Of a stretch of DNA of 64,000 nt, positions 8,030 through 17,496 are shown piece after piece (position 1 is the first letter of the stretch; each line of letters opens with the position of its first letter). Source of the DNA: Bacteroidota bacterium (GTDB lineage Bacteria; Bacteroidota; Bacteroidia; Flavobacteriales; Flavobacteriaceae); assembly GCA_023446155.1 (NCBI GenBank), contig JAEXIT010000004.1, positions 248,001-312,000 of the forward strand, given 5' to 3'. A program made the translations under genes and the position numbers. The notes beneath the pieces were generated by a model, which did no database searches, was not told the DNA's origin, and was given only the letters and a program-made list of their open reading frames with translations.

Positions 8030-9613
8030 TTAATGCACATTCGACATGTCGACTTTACCGCCGGAGCCTTTCTTGATCAAGAGTACAAACGGTACACAGA
8101 TCAGGAAGAGGATTCCCAGGTACATAAAAACGTCCATATACGATAATACCGTACTCTGTTTCATAACCGACAGTTCGATGGCTTTATGCGCTTTGTCTAA
8201 GGCTTCGCTACTGCTAAATCCTTTCGACATAAATCCCATTTGCAATTGCTGAATGCGTTGTTGCACTTCGAATTTCGAACCGTCTAAATTGGCGATCAGG
8301 TCCACACGGTGCGATTGTGTAAAACGAGCAATAAAGGTTGTGATGATCGCAATCCCGAACGAACCGCCCAATTGACGCATCATTCCGGTAAAAGCGGCGC
8401 CTTCACCAATATTTTTCCCTTTTAAGGTCGATAGCGCCAACGTGGTAATTGGTACGAATAATAATCCCAAACCGACACCTCTAAGAATCAACGGCCAGAA
8501 CATATGTTCGGTTCCGGTATCCGGTGTGATCACATTATGCATCCAGAAGGTGAAAATAAAGAACAACAGGAATCCGGTGGCAACCATATACGATTGCGGT
8601 ACCCCTTTCTGGATTAGTCGGCCGATGATTGGCATCATAAATCCGGTCATAATCGAACTCGGAATTAATAATAAACCGGCATCCGTTGCCGTCCATCCTA
8701 AAATAGACTGCGTATAGATCGGAATAATAAACGTCGAACCGTATAAGCCGAATCCAAGGATAAAACACATAATGGTTCCTACCCGAAGGTTTCGGTCTTG
8801 TAATACGCGTAAGTTTACAATCGGATATTTATACGTTAGCTGTCGCCAGATAAACAGTAATAATCCGAAGAACGATACCACACTAAGCGTAACAATGATC
8901 GGATCGGCAAACCAATCGTCTTGTTGTCCGTGTTCCAAAACAAACTGTAGGGAACCAATAAAGGACGAAAGGAATACAATGCCCCACCAATCGACCTGAT
9001 TGGCTTTTAATTTTTCACCATATTTCGGACTCTTTACAAATGAAAGGGTCAATACCGTTGCAATAATTCCCAATGGGATATTGATATAGAAAATATACGG
9101 CCATGAAAAATTATCAACCAGATAACCTCCCAATGGCGGACCTAAAGTAGGTCCCACAATAACACCCATACCATAAATTGCCTGCGCCATTCCCCGTTTG
9201 GCTGCGGGATAACTTTCCGTAATGATGGTCTGAGCTGTTACTAATAAGGCACCACCACCCATACCCTGAATAAAACGAAAGGCTACCAGTTCCCATATAT
9301 TCGAGGCGTTACCACAAAGAAAAGAGGAAACGGTAAAGATAATAATGGAGGCTGCAAAATAGTTTCTTCGACCGAATTGTTGCGATAACCAGCTGGTCAT
9401 CGGGATTACGATTACGTTTGCAATCGCATAGGCCGTGATCACCCAGGCAACATCGGTAAGTGTAGCCCCTAAACTACCTCTCATGTCGTTTAGGGCTACG
9501 TTTACGATAGTAGTATCGACAATCTCCAGCAAGGCACAAAGTACCGCAGTGATTGTGATGATGACTCTTCGAAAGCCATATTCTACTAAATTATCTTCTC
9601 CGGTTGCTTCCAT
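8030..9613 (-). CDS. emrB: EmrB/QacA-type MFS drug exporter (DHA2)
   Basis: A 527-residue inner membrane protein with about 14 hydrophobic segments, the usual DHA2 layout. Family motifs include DTTIVNVALNDMRGSL, WVITAYAIANVIVIP, RFIQGMGGGALLVTAQ and GPTLGPPLGGYLVDNFSWPYIF. It uses the proton gradient to export drugs or other hydrophobic compounds through an EmrA-like adaptor and a TolC-like channel. Both partners are encoded immediately upstream, one base and about 1.1 kb away. The substrate is not predictable. It is the last gene of the TetR-led operon. Confidence 0.93.
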   Translation of the reverse strand: MEATGEDNLVEYGFRRVIITITAVLCALLEIVDTTIVNVALNDMRGSLGATLTDVAWVITAYAIANVIVIPMTSWLSQQFGRRNYFAASIIIFTVSSFLCGNASNIWELVAFRFIQGMGGGALLVTAQTIITESYPAAKRGMAQAIYGMGVIVGPTLGPPLGGYLVDNFSWPYIFYINIPLGIIATVLTLSFVKSPKYGEKLKANQVDWWGIVFLSSFIGSLQFVLEHGQQDDWFADPIIVTLSVVSFFGLLLFIWRQLTYKYPIVNLRVLQDRNLRVGTIMCFILGFGLYGSTFIIPIYTQSILGWTATDAGLLLIPSSIMTGFMMPIIGRLIQKGVPQSYMVATGFLLFFIFTFWMHNVITPDTGTEHMFWPLILRGVGLGLLFVPITTLALSTLKGKNIGEGAAFTGMMRQLGGSFGIAIITTFIARFTQSHRVDLIANLDGSKFEVQQRIQQLQMGFMSKGFSSSEALDKAHKAIELSVMKQSTVLSYMDVFMYLGILFLICVPFVLLIKKGSGGKVDMSNVH

Positions 9614-9614
9614 A

Positions 9615-10694
9615 TTATTTTACGTGTACGTCAACTTCTACGTTCATTCCCGGACGTAATAATTTTACTTTTTCCGGATCGTTGCTTGGCGTTAATTTGA
9701 TTTTTACCGGTAAACGTTGAATCGTTTTTACGAAGTTACCTGTTGCATTGTCTGGAGGAAGGATGGAAAAACGTGCTCCCGTTGCCGGTGAAAAGGAATT
9801 TACTTCTCCTTCGAATTTGGTATCCGGATAGGCATCAACTACGATGATCACTTTCTGACCTTCACGCATTTTGTTTAACTGCGTTTCTTTAAAGTTCGCT
9901 ACAACCCAGGTTTCCTGGTTGTTGATGATATAGAACAACGATTGTCCCGGTTGTACCATTTGTCCCGGTTGAATGTCGATATTGGACACCTGACCGTCAA
10001 TTGCAGCGGTAACCACAGTATATCCTAAATTCAATTCAGCAGCTTCTAAGGAAGCTTGTGCTTTTTTGATATTAGCCGCCGCAACCGAGGTTTGTTTGTT
10101 GGCTACATTTGTTTTAGAAACCACTGCCTCACGTTGGTGTGCGCTCGCATTACGTTGTTGTTGCAATACTTCAACCTGTTTTTCAGCTTCTTGTTTCGCT
10201 GCTAAAGCCTGCTCGTATTGTTGTTTTGTAATCGAGTGGTTTTTATAAAGGTTTTCATAACGCTCGAAGTCATTTTTAGCACGACCCAAACGGATTTTTG
10301 CCGCGTCGATATTTCCTACATTCGACTGAATTGTCGCATCGGAAATTGAAATATTCGCCGCAGAGGCGCTAACATCGGCTTTGCTTACTTCAAAAGCGCT
10401 TTCGGCACTAATTAAAGCGGCTTTGGCTTCTTCTACACGTACCATATAATCTTTGTTGTCGATTACAAAAAGCGTGTCGCCTTTTTTAACGAAATCATTA
10501 TCTTTTACATATACTTTCGCAATATACCCCGATACACGTGGTATAATTGGGTTCATATTTTTCTCAATCTGTGCATCGTCGGTCTCCTCGTGCGCCTGAG
10601 CGTGCATATATTTGAATATTCCGTATACAGAACCCAGAATAACGAGTGTTCCCAGAACAATGATGAATTTTTTATTTGATGGTTTCTTTTCCAT
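9615..10694 (-). CDS. emrA: EmrA/HlyD-type periplasmic adaptor
   Basis: A 359-residue membrane fusion protein: a short N-terminal tail, a membrane anchor near residues 10-28, a split biotinyl-lipoyl domain (IIPRVSGYIAKVYVKDNDFV near 50-70 and VSNIDIQPGQMVQPGQ near 240), and a long Ala/Lys/Gln-rich coiled-coil hairpin between them (about 85-220). The C-terminal beta-barrel follows. It links the MFS pump to the outer-membrane channel. The next gene (emrB) starts one base after its stop and the TolC-like gene lies 20 bases upstream. Confidence 0.93.
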   Translation of the reverse strand: MEKKPSNKKFIIVLGTLVILGSVYGIFKYMHAQAHEETDDAQIEKNMNPIIPRVSGYIAKVYVKDNDFVKKGDTLFVIDNKDYMVRVEEAKAALISAESAFEVSKADVSASAANISISDATIQSNVGNIDAAKIRLGRAKNDFERYENLYKNHSITKQQYEQALAAKQEAEKQVEVLQQQRNASAHQREAVVSKTNVANKQTSVAAANIKKAQASLEAAELNLGYTVVTAAIDGQVSNIDIQPGQMVQPGQSLFYIINNQETWVVANFKETQLNKMREGQKVIIVVDAYPDTKFEGEVNSFSPATGARFSILPPDNATGNFVKTIQRLPVKIKLTPSNDPEKVKLLRPGMNVEVDVHVK

Positions 10695-10714
10695 GATCTT
10701 TACAGCTATTAATA

Positions 10715-12037
10715 TTAGTTTTTGGTGAGTGTTACGGTTGAGGTTAATTTACCACCGGCAGCCAACGCAGTATAGTATTTCTCGATACTATTGGCTTTGG
10801 AGTAGGCAAGGTTGATTTTTGACTGAAGTTGTTCTACATCGGCTTCCAGTAAATCGTTGGTGTCCGACAAGCCGTTGTCGTATTTGTCTTTTACGATACG
10901 GTAGTTTTCGGTAGCCTGTTCCACCGCTTCCTGATATACTTTGTTTTGTTTTAAAGCCAGTTGGTAGTTTTCGTTTGCCTGTTGGTTTTCCACTTTCACG
11001 CGGTCGGTCATCATTTCAACAGCTTGTTCCGCTTCGTGGGCTTTGCTTTTCGCTGCTTTGACTTCTTTTCCGTTTTTGAAAATGGAAGTCAGATCATAGG
11101 AAAGACCCACCCCGAAGTTCATCGCATTGGTAACGGTCATCACATTCTGAAGATCCAACGCGATATATCCTCCCATCAAGGTAATGGATGGATAGTAATT
11201 GGCCTGTGCGATTTTTACATTCGCATCGGCGGCTTTTTGTTGAGAACGGATCGCTTCAAGGTCGTTTCGTCCGCTAATCGCATCTTCTGCGGTAGCATTC
11301 AAAGCGTTGTTTTTATCAAACACACCGGTATTCGGAACGATTTGTGTGCTTTCCGGTAATTTTAATAAAGTCACCAATTGGAAGTTAATTGTGCTTACAT
11401 TTTTCTTCGCGTCTTCCAAAGCAATTTTATAATTGGATACCTGTAATTGCGCTTTTAATAAATCGTTTCGAGCGATAAGGCCATTGGTTTCCATCGCTTT
11501 AAAATCCTTAACGCGTTGTTCGGCACTCTTAATGTTTTCGGCAATTAATTGTGTGCTTTCCTGTGCTTTGTAAAGGTTTACATAAAGTTTTACTACATCA
11601 AGGGCTAATTGCTCTTTGGTGTTTTTAGCCGTGTATTGTTCGGCTTGATACAGGTTTTCGGCTACCTTGATGTTGTTCTGGATTTTAAATCCTGCAAACA
11701 AGGGTACCGACGCGCTGGCTTGTCCAAGCATAAGCTGGTTTACCTTTGGTGCCGCACTGGATCCTTCTTCACCACCACCGCCAATTTTCAGGTTCACATC
11801 GGCGTTGGTCAGGCGCTGATATTGTCCGCTGACTTTTAAGTCGGGGTATTGACGGTTTTTTACCGATTGCATTTCGAATGCTTTGGTGGCCACTTTGGTA
11901 TCGGCCATTTTTGCCTCGGTACTTTGTGTCATAGCCAGTTGGATTGCTTCTTCTAATGCCATTTTCTTCTCCTGAGCTTCAGTAGTGAAAACGCCAAATA
12001 GAAAGAAGGCGCCCAACCAGAGGGAACTATTCTTCAT
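10715..12037 (-). CDS. TolC family outer-membrane efflux channel
   Basis: A 440-residue protein with signal peptide (about 1-21, ending TEAQ) and two OEP-type helical repeats. The repeats are rich in Gln, Ala and Asn, for example AIQLAMTQSTEAKM near the start and NYQLALKQNKVYQEAVEQAT with YDNGLSDTNDLLEADVEQLQ near the end, the typical TolC signature. It forms the outer-membrane exit duct for the EmrAB-like pump. Its start overlaps the tetR stop by 11 bases, so the two are translationally coupled. Confidence 0.92.
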   Translation of the reverse strand: MKNSSLWLGAFFLFGVFTTEAQEKKMALEEAIQLAMTQSTEAKMADTKVATKAFEMQSVKNRQYPDLKVSGQYQRLTNADVNLKIGGGGEEGSSAAPKVNQLMLGQASASVPLFAGFKIQNNIKVAENLYQAEQYTAKNTKEQLALDVVKLYVNLYKAQESTQLIAENIKSAEQRVKDFKAMETNGLIARNDLLKAQLQVSNYKIALEDAKKNVSTINFQLVTLLKLPESTQIVPNTGVFDKNNALNATAEDAISGRNDLEAIRSQQKAADANVKIAQANYYPSITLMGGYIALDLQNVMTVTNAMNFGVGLSYDLTSIFKNGKEVKAAKSKAHEAEQAVEMMTDRVKVENQQANENYQLALKQNKVYQEAVEQATENYRIVKDKYDNGLSDTNDLLEADVEQLQSKINLAYSKANSIEKYYTALAAGGKLTSTVTLTKN

Positions 12038-12650
12038 AGGTTAAAAGTGCTTTAATGGTTTTTTGTATGTGTTTTGTTAAATCGTTTTTGATGTAGTGAT
12101 CGTATTTTTCCTCGGTATCCAGTTCTAAAAACTCCTTATAAAAGCTAAGGTTCATCTGGAAATGGAAAAAAGTACCCATTACGGTTGGCGGAATCAGGGT
12201 GATGTTAATGTTGGGTTTAAACACACCTTTTTCTTGTCCTTCCTTGATAATATCCCGTAGGGCTTCCAGGTTATAACGTTTCACTTCGTTGAAGGACTCA
12301 CAGTTGATTTCTCTCTTTTTGGAGCTGATCTCAAAGTGAATGATCTGATACATCCCTTTGTTTTTGTTGATACGGGTGATGTACAGTTCGATAAGTTTGT
12401 CGATCTTTTCAAAAGGAGTAAGGGCTTCTTTTTGTAAGTTTTCAATCTGAAGGCGTAAACCGGATATACGTGCTATAATAAGGGCTTCCAGTAATTTTTC
12501 TTTTGAGCCAAAATAGTAGGAGATCATCGCTACATTGATGTTGGCCGCTTTGGCTATGTCTCTGACAGAAGTTCCATCAAAACCATGTTCGGAAAACAAC
12601 CGTTCTGCAACCAGCAGAATCTCGTGTTGTTTATCATTAAATTCAGACAT
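12027..12650 (-). CDS. TetR/AcrR family repressor of the efflux operon
   Basis: A 207-residue protein with an N-terminal helix-turn-helix (GTSVRDIAKAANINVAMISY, then YFGSKEKLLEALI, about residues 25-58) and a variable C-terminal ligand domain. The ATG at 12650 opens MSEFNDKQHEIL, the natural TetR start. An extended frame upstream would read through the operator and promoter. As first gene of the tetR-tolC-emrA-emrB unit it probably represses its own operon through the inverted repeats at 12682-12714. The inducer is unknown. Confidence 0.9.
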   Translation of the reverse strand: MSEFNDKQHEILLVAERLFSEHGFDGTSVRDIAKAANINVAMISYYFGSKEKLLEALIIARISGLRLQIENLQKEALTPFEKIDKLIELYITRINKNKGMYQIIHFEISSKKREINCESFNEVKRYNLEALRDIIKEGQEKGVFKPNINITLIPPTVMGTFFHFQMNLSFYKEFLELDTEEKYDHYIKNDLTKHIQKTIKALLTYEE

Positions 12651-12676
12651 CACATAATTGGTTTGAAATGTGGGTA

Positions 12677-12714
12677 CAAAATTAAACACTTGTTTAAATT
12701 AAACGTTTGTTTAG
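12677..12714 (-). promoter_or_regulatory. Efflux promoter with two tandem operator-like palindromes
   Basis: A -7 box TAATTTTG lies on the minus strand at 12677-12684. Two related 16-base inverted repeats, TTAAACACTTGTTTAA (12682-12697) and TTAAACGTTTGTTTAG (12699-12714), are separated by one base and cover the region from the -7 box toward the -33 position. This is where a TetR dimer pair would block transcription. The -33 box itself is weak. Confidence 0.55.
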
Positions 12715-13030
12715 TTTTATTTTAACGTTATTTTAACTAAAATAAAAAAGACAAAAGAGGCTAGAAAAAAGAGAAAAGAAGTGGGTATTTTGAATGTTGA
12801 ATTTTAAATTTTAAATGTTGAATGAAGGAAGCAGGATAGGGGGATATAAATTGCTATAAAAATGCTAAAAAATTTAATTTCTTTTCCTATTTTTACCCAC
12901 TTCAAATTCAATAAAAAAAGGCAACACTATAGTTGCCCATTCTGTACGTTAAAATCGAAATTTATTGCAATAGATAAAATCTATGTTTTGACAATAACTA
13001 TTTTTAAATGAGTTTTTTATAGTTATTTAT
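12715..13030. other. AT-rich gap between efflux and trp operons
   Basis: No gene is seen. It holds short AT-rich near-repeats (GAATGTTGAATTTTAAA, then TTTTAAATGTTGAATGA, around 12790-12825), the trp terminator at 12913-12938 and further AT-rich inverted repeats up to the trpA stop. Confidence 0.5.
12913..12938 (-). terminator. Terminator of the trp operon
   Basis: On the minus strand GGGCAAC, a short loop and GTTGCC are followed by seven T. It lies about 90 bases after the trpA stop. Confidence 0.75.
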
Positions 13031-13792
13031 TTAAACTATAGTTTTGATAAAATTCGGAATATTTTCAATCGGGTTCTTTTTCAGATAATTGACAAATGCA
13101 CTACCAATTATCGCCCCTTTTTGATGTTGTGTGGCTTGTAAAAAGGTTTCCCGATTGCTAATGCCAAAGCCTACGATCTGTGGGTTTTTTAAGTCCATTC
13201 CGGCAATCTTTTTAAAGTAGTCCTCCTGTTCGTTTCCAAAGGAATTTTGACTTCCGGTGACACTCGCACTGCTCACCATATAAATAAATCCACTTGAGAT
13301 TTTATCGATATGTCGGATACGTTCTTCGGAGGTTTGCGGCGTGATGAGGAAAATGTTTACCAATCCGTTATGTTCAAAAATAGGCTGATACTCATTTTCA
13401 TAAACGGCAATTGGAAGATCCGGAATGATCAATCCGTCGATTCCGATTTCGGCACATTTCCGACAAAAATTAGCGATGCCATATTGCAATATCGGATTAA
13501 AATAACCCATGATCAATAACGGAATTTTCACCGTTTTCCGAATGTCTTTTAACTGTTCGAGCAAACGTTCGGTGGTCATTCCGTTTTCCAAGGCCTCGGT
13601 CGAACTGGCTTGAATGGTGGGGCCGTCGGCCAACGGGTCGCTAAACGGTAAGCCGATTTCGATCATATCCACGCCACTTTTTTCAAGGGTTTGGATAATC
13701 GGAACGGTGTCGTTCAAATTCGGATAACCGGCGGTAAAATATAAGGAAAGGATTTTCTTGTCTTCCTGTAGTTGTTGTGTGATGCGATTCAT
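13031..13792 (-). CDS. trpA: Tryptophan synthase alpha chain
   Basis: A 253-residue TIM-barrel enzyme that cleaves indole-3-glycerol phosphate to indole and glyceraldehyde 3-phosphate; indole passes to TrpB. The catalytic Glu (E45 in DMIEIGLPFSD) and Asp (D56 in PLADGPTIQ) are present, as are the phosphate-binding loop regions VGFGISNRE and AIIGSAFV. It is the last gene of the trp operon, 24 bases after the trpF-trpB fusion. Confidence 0.97.
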   Translation of the reverse strand: MNRITQQLQEDKKILSLYFTAGYPNLNDTVPIIQTLEKSGVDMIEIGLPFSDPLADGPTIQASSTEALENGMTTERLLEQLKDIRKTVKIPLLIMGYFNPILQYGIANFCRKCAEIGIDGLIIPDLPIAVYENEYQPIFEHNGLVNIFLITPQTSEERIRHIDKISSGFIYMVSSASVTGSQNSFGNEQEDYFKKIAGMDLKNPQIVGFGISNRETFLQATQHQKGAIIGSAFVNYLKKNPIENIPNFIKTIV

Positions 13793-13816
13793 AATTTGAT
13801 GTTTAACTAATACAAT

Positions 13817-15634
13817 TTAAAATCCGAAATAGGAGGTATACGTGCTCAAGTCTTTATCGCCACGACCGGAAAGATTGATCACAACAATGTCATCAGGTTC
13901 AAATGTTCGTTGTTTCAGTACGGCCAGGGCGTGGGCGCTTTCGATAGCCGGAATGATACCTTCGGTTTTACAGAGTTCCAATCCGGCTTGCATGGCTTCG
14001 TCGTCTGTAGCTGCGGCAAATTCGGCACGACCACAGGTAAACAAATGCGCGTGTAGCGGACCCACACCGGGATAATCCAATCCGGCCGAAATAGAATAGG
14101 GTTCGGTAATTTGTCCGTCTTCCGATTGCATCAGTAAGGTTTTGCTGCCGTGGATGACGCCGGTTTTTCCTAAAACGGAAGTGGCGGCACTTTCTCCGGA
14201 ATCGATTCCTTTTCCGGCGGCTTCCACAGCGATAAGTTGTACGTTTGGATCGTCCAGAAAATGATAAAAAGCACCGGCTGCATTGCTACCGCCGCCTACG
14301 CAGGCGATTACATAATCCGGGTTTTTACGCCCTTCTTTTTCAAATAATTGGGTTTGAATTTCGGCTGAAATAACACTTTGAAAACGCGCCACCATATCCG
14401 GATACGGATGTGGACCAACTACCGAACCGATAATGTAATAGGTGTCAACCGGGTTGTTGATCCAATCGCGTATGGCTTCATTCGTGGCGTCTTTTAGGGT
14501 TTTCGAACCGGAAGTGGCGGGGCGTACTTCGGCACCGAGCATTTTCATCCGGGCTACATTTGGCGCCTGACGTTCGATGTCGATTTCGCCCATATAAACA
14601 ATACATTCCAAGCCCATTAAGGCGCAAACCGTAGCGGTGGCAACGCCATGCTGACCCGCGCCGGTTTCGGCAATAATTCGTTTTTTACCCAAACGTTTGG
14701 CTAATAAGACCTGACCAATGGTGTTGTTGATCTTATGCGCACCGGTATGACACAGGTCTTCGCGTTTCAGATAGATTCGGGTATTGTATTTTTTAGAAAG
14801 GCGCTCGGCGTAATATAAGGGTGTGGGACGTCCCACATAATCGGTTAATAATTCCAGGAATTCCGACTGAAATGCGGGTTCTTCCAGGATCGCTAAATAA
14901 CGTTGGCGCAGCTCTTCCACATTCGGATAGAGCATTTCCGGGATAAACGCTCCGCCGAATTCGCCGTAATAGCCTTGTTCGTTGGCGCGATAGGTTGTTT
15001 TCATTGTTCTGGTTTTTAGGCTTGCAACAGCCTGTTTGCATAAGGTGATGTCTTTTAGACCAGGTGCTGTTTCAAATTTGCTGTTAATGTCTATTGCATA
15101 AGGTGTTAAGCCTGCTGCTTGTATCGTATTGAGGTGATCAATAGTAATGCCGCCACTTAAAAAATAGGGCTTCGCAGACGGATAGTTTTTTAAAACAGTC
15201 CAGTCAAAAGGGAAACCGTTGCCGCCGGGAAGTTTCCCTTTGGTGTCGAACAAATAATAATCACAAACGGTTTCATAAGCCTGTAATTTCCGGAAATCGA
15301 AAGTCGTGTCGATCGAAAAAGTCTTGATAATTTCCACACCTGACTTACTTCGGATAGCGGCACAGATTTCTGGTGTTTCCGATCCGTGTAATTGTATAGC
15401 TTGTAATTCGTAGCGTTCGATGGTTTCCAGTATCGTCCTTAAATCGGCATCGACAAAAACACCGGTTTTTTTTATCGTTTTTGGAATTTCAGGAAGTGGA
15501 TCGTTACAAAATCGTGCCGATTTTTCATAGAAAATAAACCCCATATAATCCGGCTCTAAAGCAGCGATTGCAGTAATATTTTCTGAATATTTCAAGCCAC
15601 ATATTTTTAATAAAAATGCTTTTTTCATAATCAT
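13817..15634 (-). CDS. trpFB: TrpF-TrpB fusion: PRA isomerase + tryptophan synthase beta
   Basis: A single 605-residue frame joins two enzymes that are normally separate. Residues 1-210 are phosphoribosylanthranilate isomerase (catalytic Cys12 in KICGLKYS, VFVDADL, QLHGSETP, LSGGITIDHL). Residues 211-605 are a complete TrpB starting MKTTYRANEQGYYGEFGGAF, with PLP lysine K301 in HTGAHKINNTIGQ, the GGGSNAAG phosphate loop and HGSKTLLMQ. The linker is only a few residues (SLKTRT). The codon at 15008-15010 is AGA; one change to TGA would end TrpF two codons before the TrpB ATG at 15004, so the fusion could be a recent stop loss or a sequence error. TrpB could also initiate internally. Its start overlaps the trpC stop (ATGA). 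Confidence 0.93.
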   Translation of the reverse strand: MIMKKAFLLKICGLKYSENITAIAALEPDYMGFIFYEKSARFCNDPLPEIPKTIKKTGVFVDADLRTILETIERYELQAIQLHGSETPEICAAIRSKSGVEIIKTFSIDTTFDFRKLQAYETVCDYYLFDTKGKLPGGNGFPFDWTVLKNYPSAKPYFLSGGITIDHLNTIQAAGLTPYAIDINSKFETAPGLKDITLCKQAVASLKTRTMKTTYRANEQGYYGEFGGAFIPEMLYPNVEELRQRYLAILEEPAFQSEFLELLTDYVGRPTPLYYAERLSKKYNTRIYLKREDLCHTGAHKINNTIGQVLLAKRLGKKRIIAETGAGQHGVATATVCALMGLECIVYMGEIDIERQAPNVARMKMLGAEVRPATSGSKTLKDATNEAIRDWINNPVDTYYIIGSVVGPHPYPDMVARFQSVISAEIQTQLFEKEGRKNPDYVIACVGGGSNAAGAFYHFLDDPNVQLIAVEAAGKGIDSGESAATSVLGKTGVIHGSKTLLMQSEDGQITEPYSISAGLDYPGVGPLHAHLFTCGRAEFAAATDDEAMQAGLELCKTEGIIPAIESAHALAVLKQRTFEPDDIVVINLSGRGDKDLSTYTSYFGF

Positions 15635-16416
15635 TCAGCTAACTGATTTATAAAATTTTTAATGCTATTACCTAAATTATTACTTTTCATAAAATTTTCA
15701 CCAATCAGGAAACCTTGATAACCATAATTTCGGAGGTCTTTTACGGCGGTTGTCGTGCTGATTCCACTTTCTGAAATCTTAACAAAATCATCCGGAATCC
15801 GATCGGCCAATACCTTACTGTAATCCAGATTTACTTCAAACGTTTTTAGGTTGCGATTGTTAACACCGATCATATTCAAACTAGGCATCAGACTTTTTTC
15901 AAGTTCCGCTTCGTTATGGACTTCTAATAGTACTTCCAAACCGATTTGTTGGGCGAACTCGGATAACATTTTGATTTCGGCACGCGATAAAACGGCTGCA
16001 ATTAATAGGATAACATCGGCGCCGTAGGCTTTGGCTTCCAGAATTTGATAGGTGTCGATAATAAACTCTTTTCGCAATAACGGAAGGCTAACCGTGGCTC
16101 TGGCGAGTAGCAAATCGTCCAGTGAACCGCCAAAATACTTCCCGTCGGTTAATACCGAAATACCACTAGCTCCGGCTATTTCGTAGCTTTTTACAACGTC
16201 TTCCACAGCATAACTTGTATTGATTATTGCTTTTGACGGAGAACGCCGTTTGTGTTCTGCAATGATTCCCGTCTTACTATTTTTAAGTTGCTGACTTAAA
16301 GAATAAACGTTTCGGTCGAAAAGTACCGAAGCTTCGAGTTGTTGGGTCGGAATAAGACTCTTTTTTAAAGCGACTTCTCTGTGTTTGTCGGCTATGATTT
16401 GATCTAAAATGGTCAT
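15631..16416 (-). CDS. trpC: Indole-3-glycerol phosphate synthase
   Basis: A 261-residue TIM-barrel enzyme that closes the indole ring from CdRP. Recognised by MTILDQIIADKHREVALKKS, the catalytic-lysine region IIAEHKRRSPSKAIIN, LLRKEFIIDTYQILEAKAYGAD, GVNNRNLKTFEV and ESGI near the end. The E. coli enzyme is fused to TrpF; here it is separate and TrpF is joined to TrpB instead. It starts one base after the trpD stop and its own stop overlaps the next start. Confidence 0.97.
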   Translation of the reverse strand: MTILDQIIADKHREVALKKSLIPTQQLEASVLFDRNVYSLSQQLKNSKTGIIAEHKRRSPSKAIINTSYAVEDVVKSYEIAGASGISVLTDGKYFGGSLDDLLLARATVSLPLLRKEFIIDTYQILEAKAYGADVILLIAAVLSRAEIKMLSEFAQQIGLEVLLEVHNEAELEKSLMPSLNMIGVNNRNLKTFEVNLDYSKVLADRIPDDFVKISESGISTTTAVKDLRNYGYQGFLIGENFMKSNNLGNSIKNFINQLAE

Positions 16417-16417
16417 C

Positions 16418-17413
16418 TTAACGGGAACTTAATTGTTGTAACTTGTTTAATTTTTCAAAGGCTTTACCGGATTGCAAACTTTCGGAAGCCATCGCTAATC
16501 CGTCCGATATCGGAATCTGATGTACCGTTGCAAGAGCGATCGCGGCGTTGGCACAGACCACATTGTTTTGCGCTTTGGTTCCTTTTCCGGAAATAATATC
16601 TAGGAAAAGTTGTGCCGATTCGGTTACGGTTGTTCCGCCTTTTATGGCATCCGGATCCAAACGACTTACGTTAAAATCGTCCGGTTTTAGTATTTGTTCA
16701 CTGCGATTGGAAATTAGTTTGGTATTCCCGGTTAGCGATACTTCATCATAACCGTCGAGACTGTTTAAAATGGTGAAATTTATCGGTGTATTTTGATACA
16801 AATACGCATACATCCGGGCGAGTTCCAGGCTAAAAACGCCAACCATCTGGTTTTTGGGAAACGATGGATTTACCATGGGCCCCAACATATTAAAAAAGGT
16901 TTTAACCGCCAGTTCCTTCCGGATGCCTCCAACATTTTTCATCGCCGGATGGAATAAAGGGGCATGTAAAATGCAGATATTGGCTTCTTCGATACATTGC
17001 TGCAGAAACCCGGTATCACTGCTAAAACGGATGCCGAGGTTTTCCATCACATTACTCGAACCGGATATGGAAGAAACACCATAGTTTCCGTGTTTGGCCA
17101 CTTTTGTCCCCGAACCGGCCACGATAAAGGAAGCCAAGGTCGATATATTAAAAGTGTCTTTTCCATCGCCACCGGTTCCGCATAGGTCGATGGTGTTGTA
17201 GGCCGATAAATCTACTGGAATACAAAGGTTTAATAGGGCATCCCGAAATCCGGCGAGCTCATCGATGGTGATGTTTCGCATCATATAGACCGTTAAAAAG
17301 CTGGCGATCTGACTCGGATTGTACGCGCCGTTGGAAATATTGACCAAAACATCCCGGGCCTCCACACGGCTCAGTACTTCCTGATTGATCAGTCTGTTTA
17401 ATATTGTTTTCAT
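16418..17413 (-). CDS. trpD: Anthranilate phosphoribosyltransferase
   Basis: A 331-residue enzyme that joins anthranilate to PRPP. The PRPP-binding motif DLCGTGGDGKDTFNIST is present, as are KHGNYGVSSISGSSNVMENL and the anthranilate-site region ICILHAPLFHPAMKNVGGIRKEL. It is not fused to TrpG, unlike in enterobacteria. The gap to the upstream trpG is 83 bases, the largest inside the operon. Confidence 0.97.
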   Translation of the reverse strand: MKTILNRLINQEVLSRVEARDVLVNISNGAYNPSQIASFLTVYMMRNITIDELAGFRDALLNLCIPVDLSAYNTIDLCGTGGDGKDTFNISTLASFIVAGSGTKVAKHGNYGVSSISGSSNVMENLGIRFSSDTGFLQQCIEEANICILHAPLFHPAMKNVGGIRKELAVKTFFNMLGPMVNPSFPKNQMVGVFSLELARMYAYLYQNTPINFTILNSLDGYDEVSLTGNTKLISNRSEQILKPDDFNVSRLDPDAIKGGTTVTESAQLFLDIISGKGTKAQNNVVCANAAIALATVHQIPISDGLAMASESLQSGKAFEKLNKLQQLSSR

Positions 17414-17496
17414 GATTTTTAGATATAATAAGGGCTGTATCCTAAAGCAAATGGCCTTAAGAAAGGGTTACTATTGTAGTGATATGGTGATGTAAA

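Noticed and set aside
12780..12830. Short AT-rich repeats as a CRISPR or mobile-element end
   Set aside because: Only two imperfect, adjacent near-copies with no regular spacers, no target duplication and no transposase.
14990..15030. Frameshift between trpF and trpB
   Set aside because: The TrpF frame reads naturally through its last helix and into TrpB without a shift; a substitution (stop loss) explains the fusion better.
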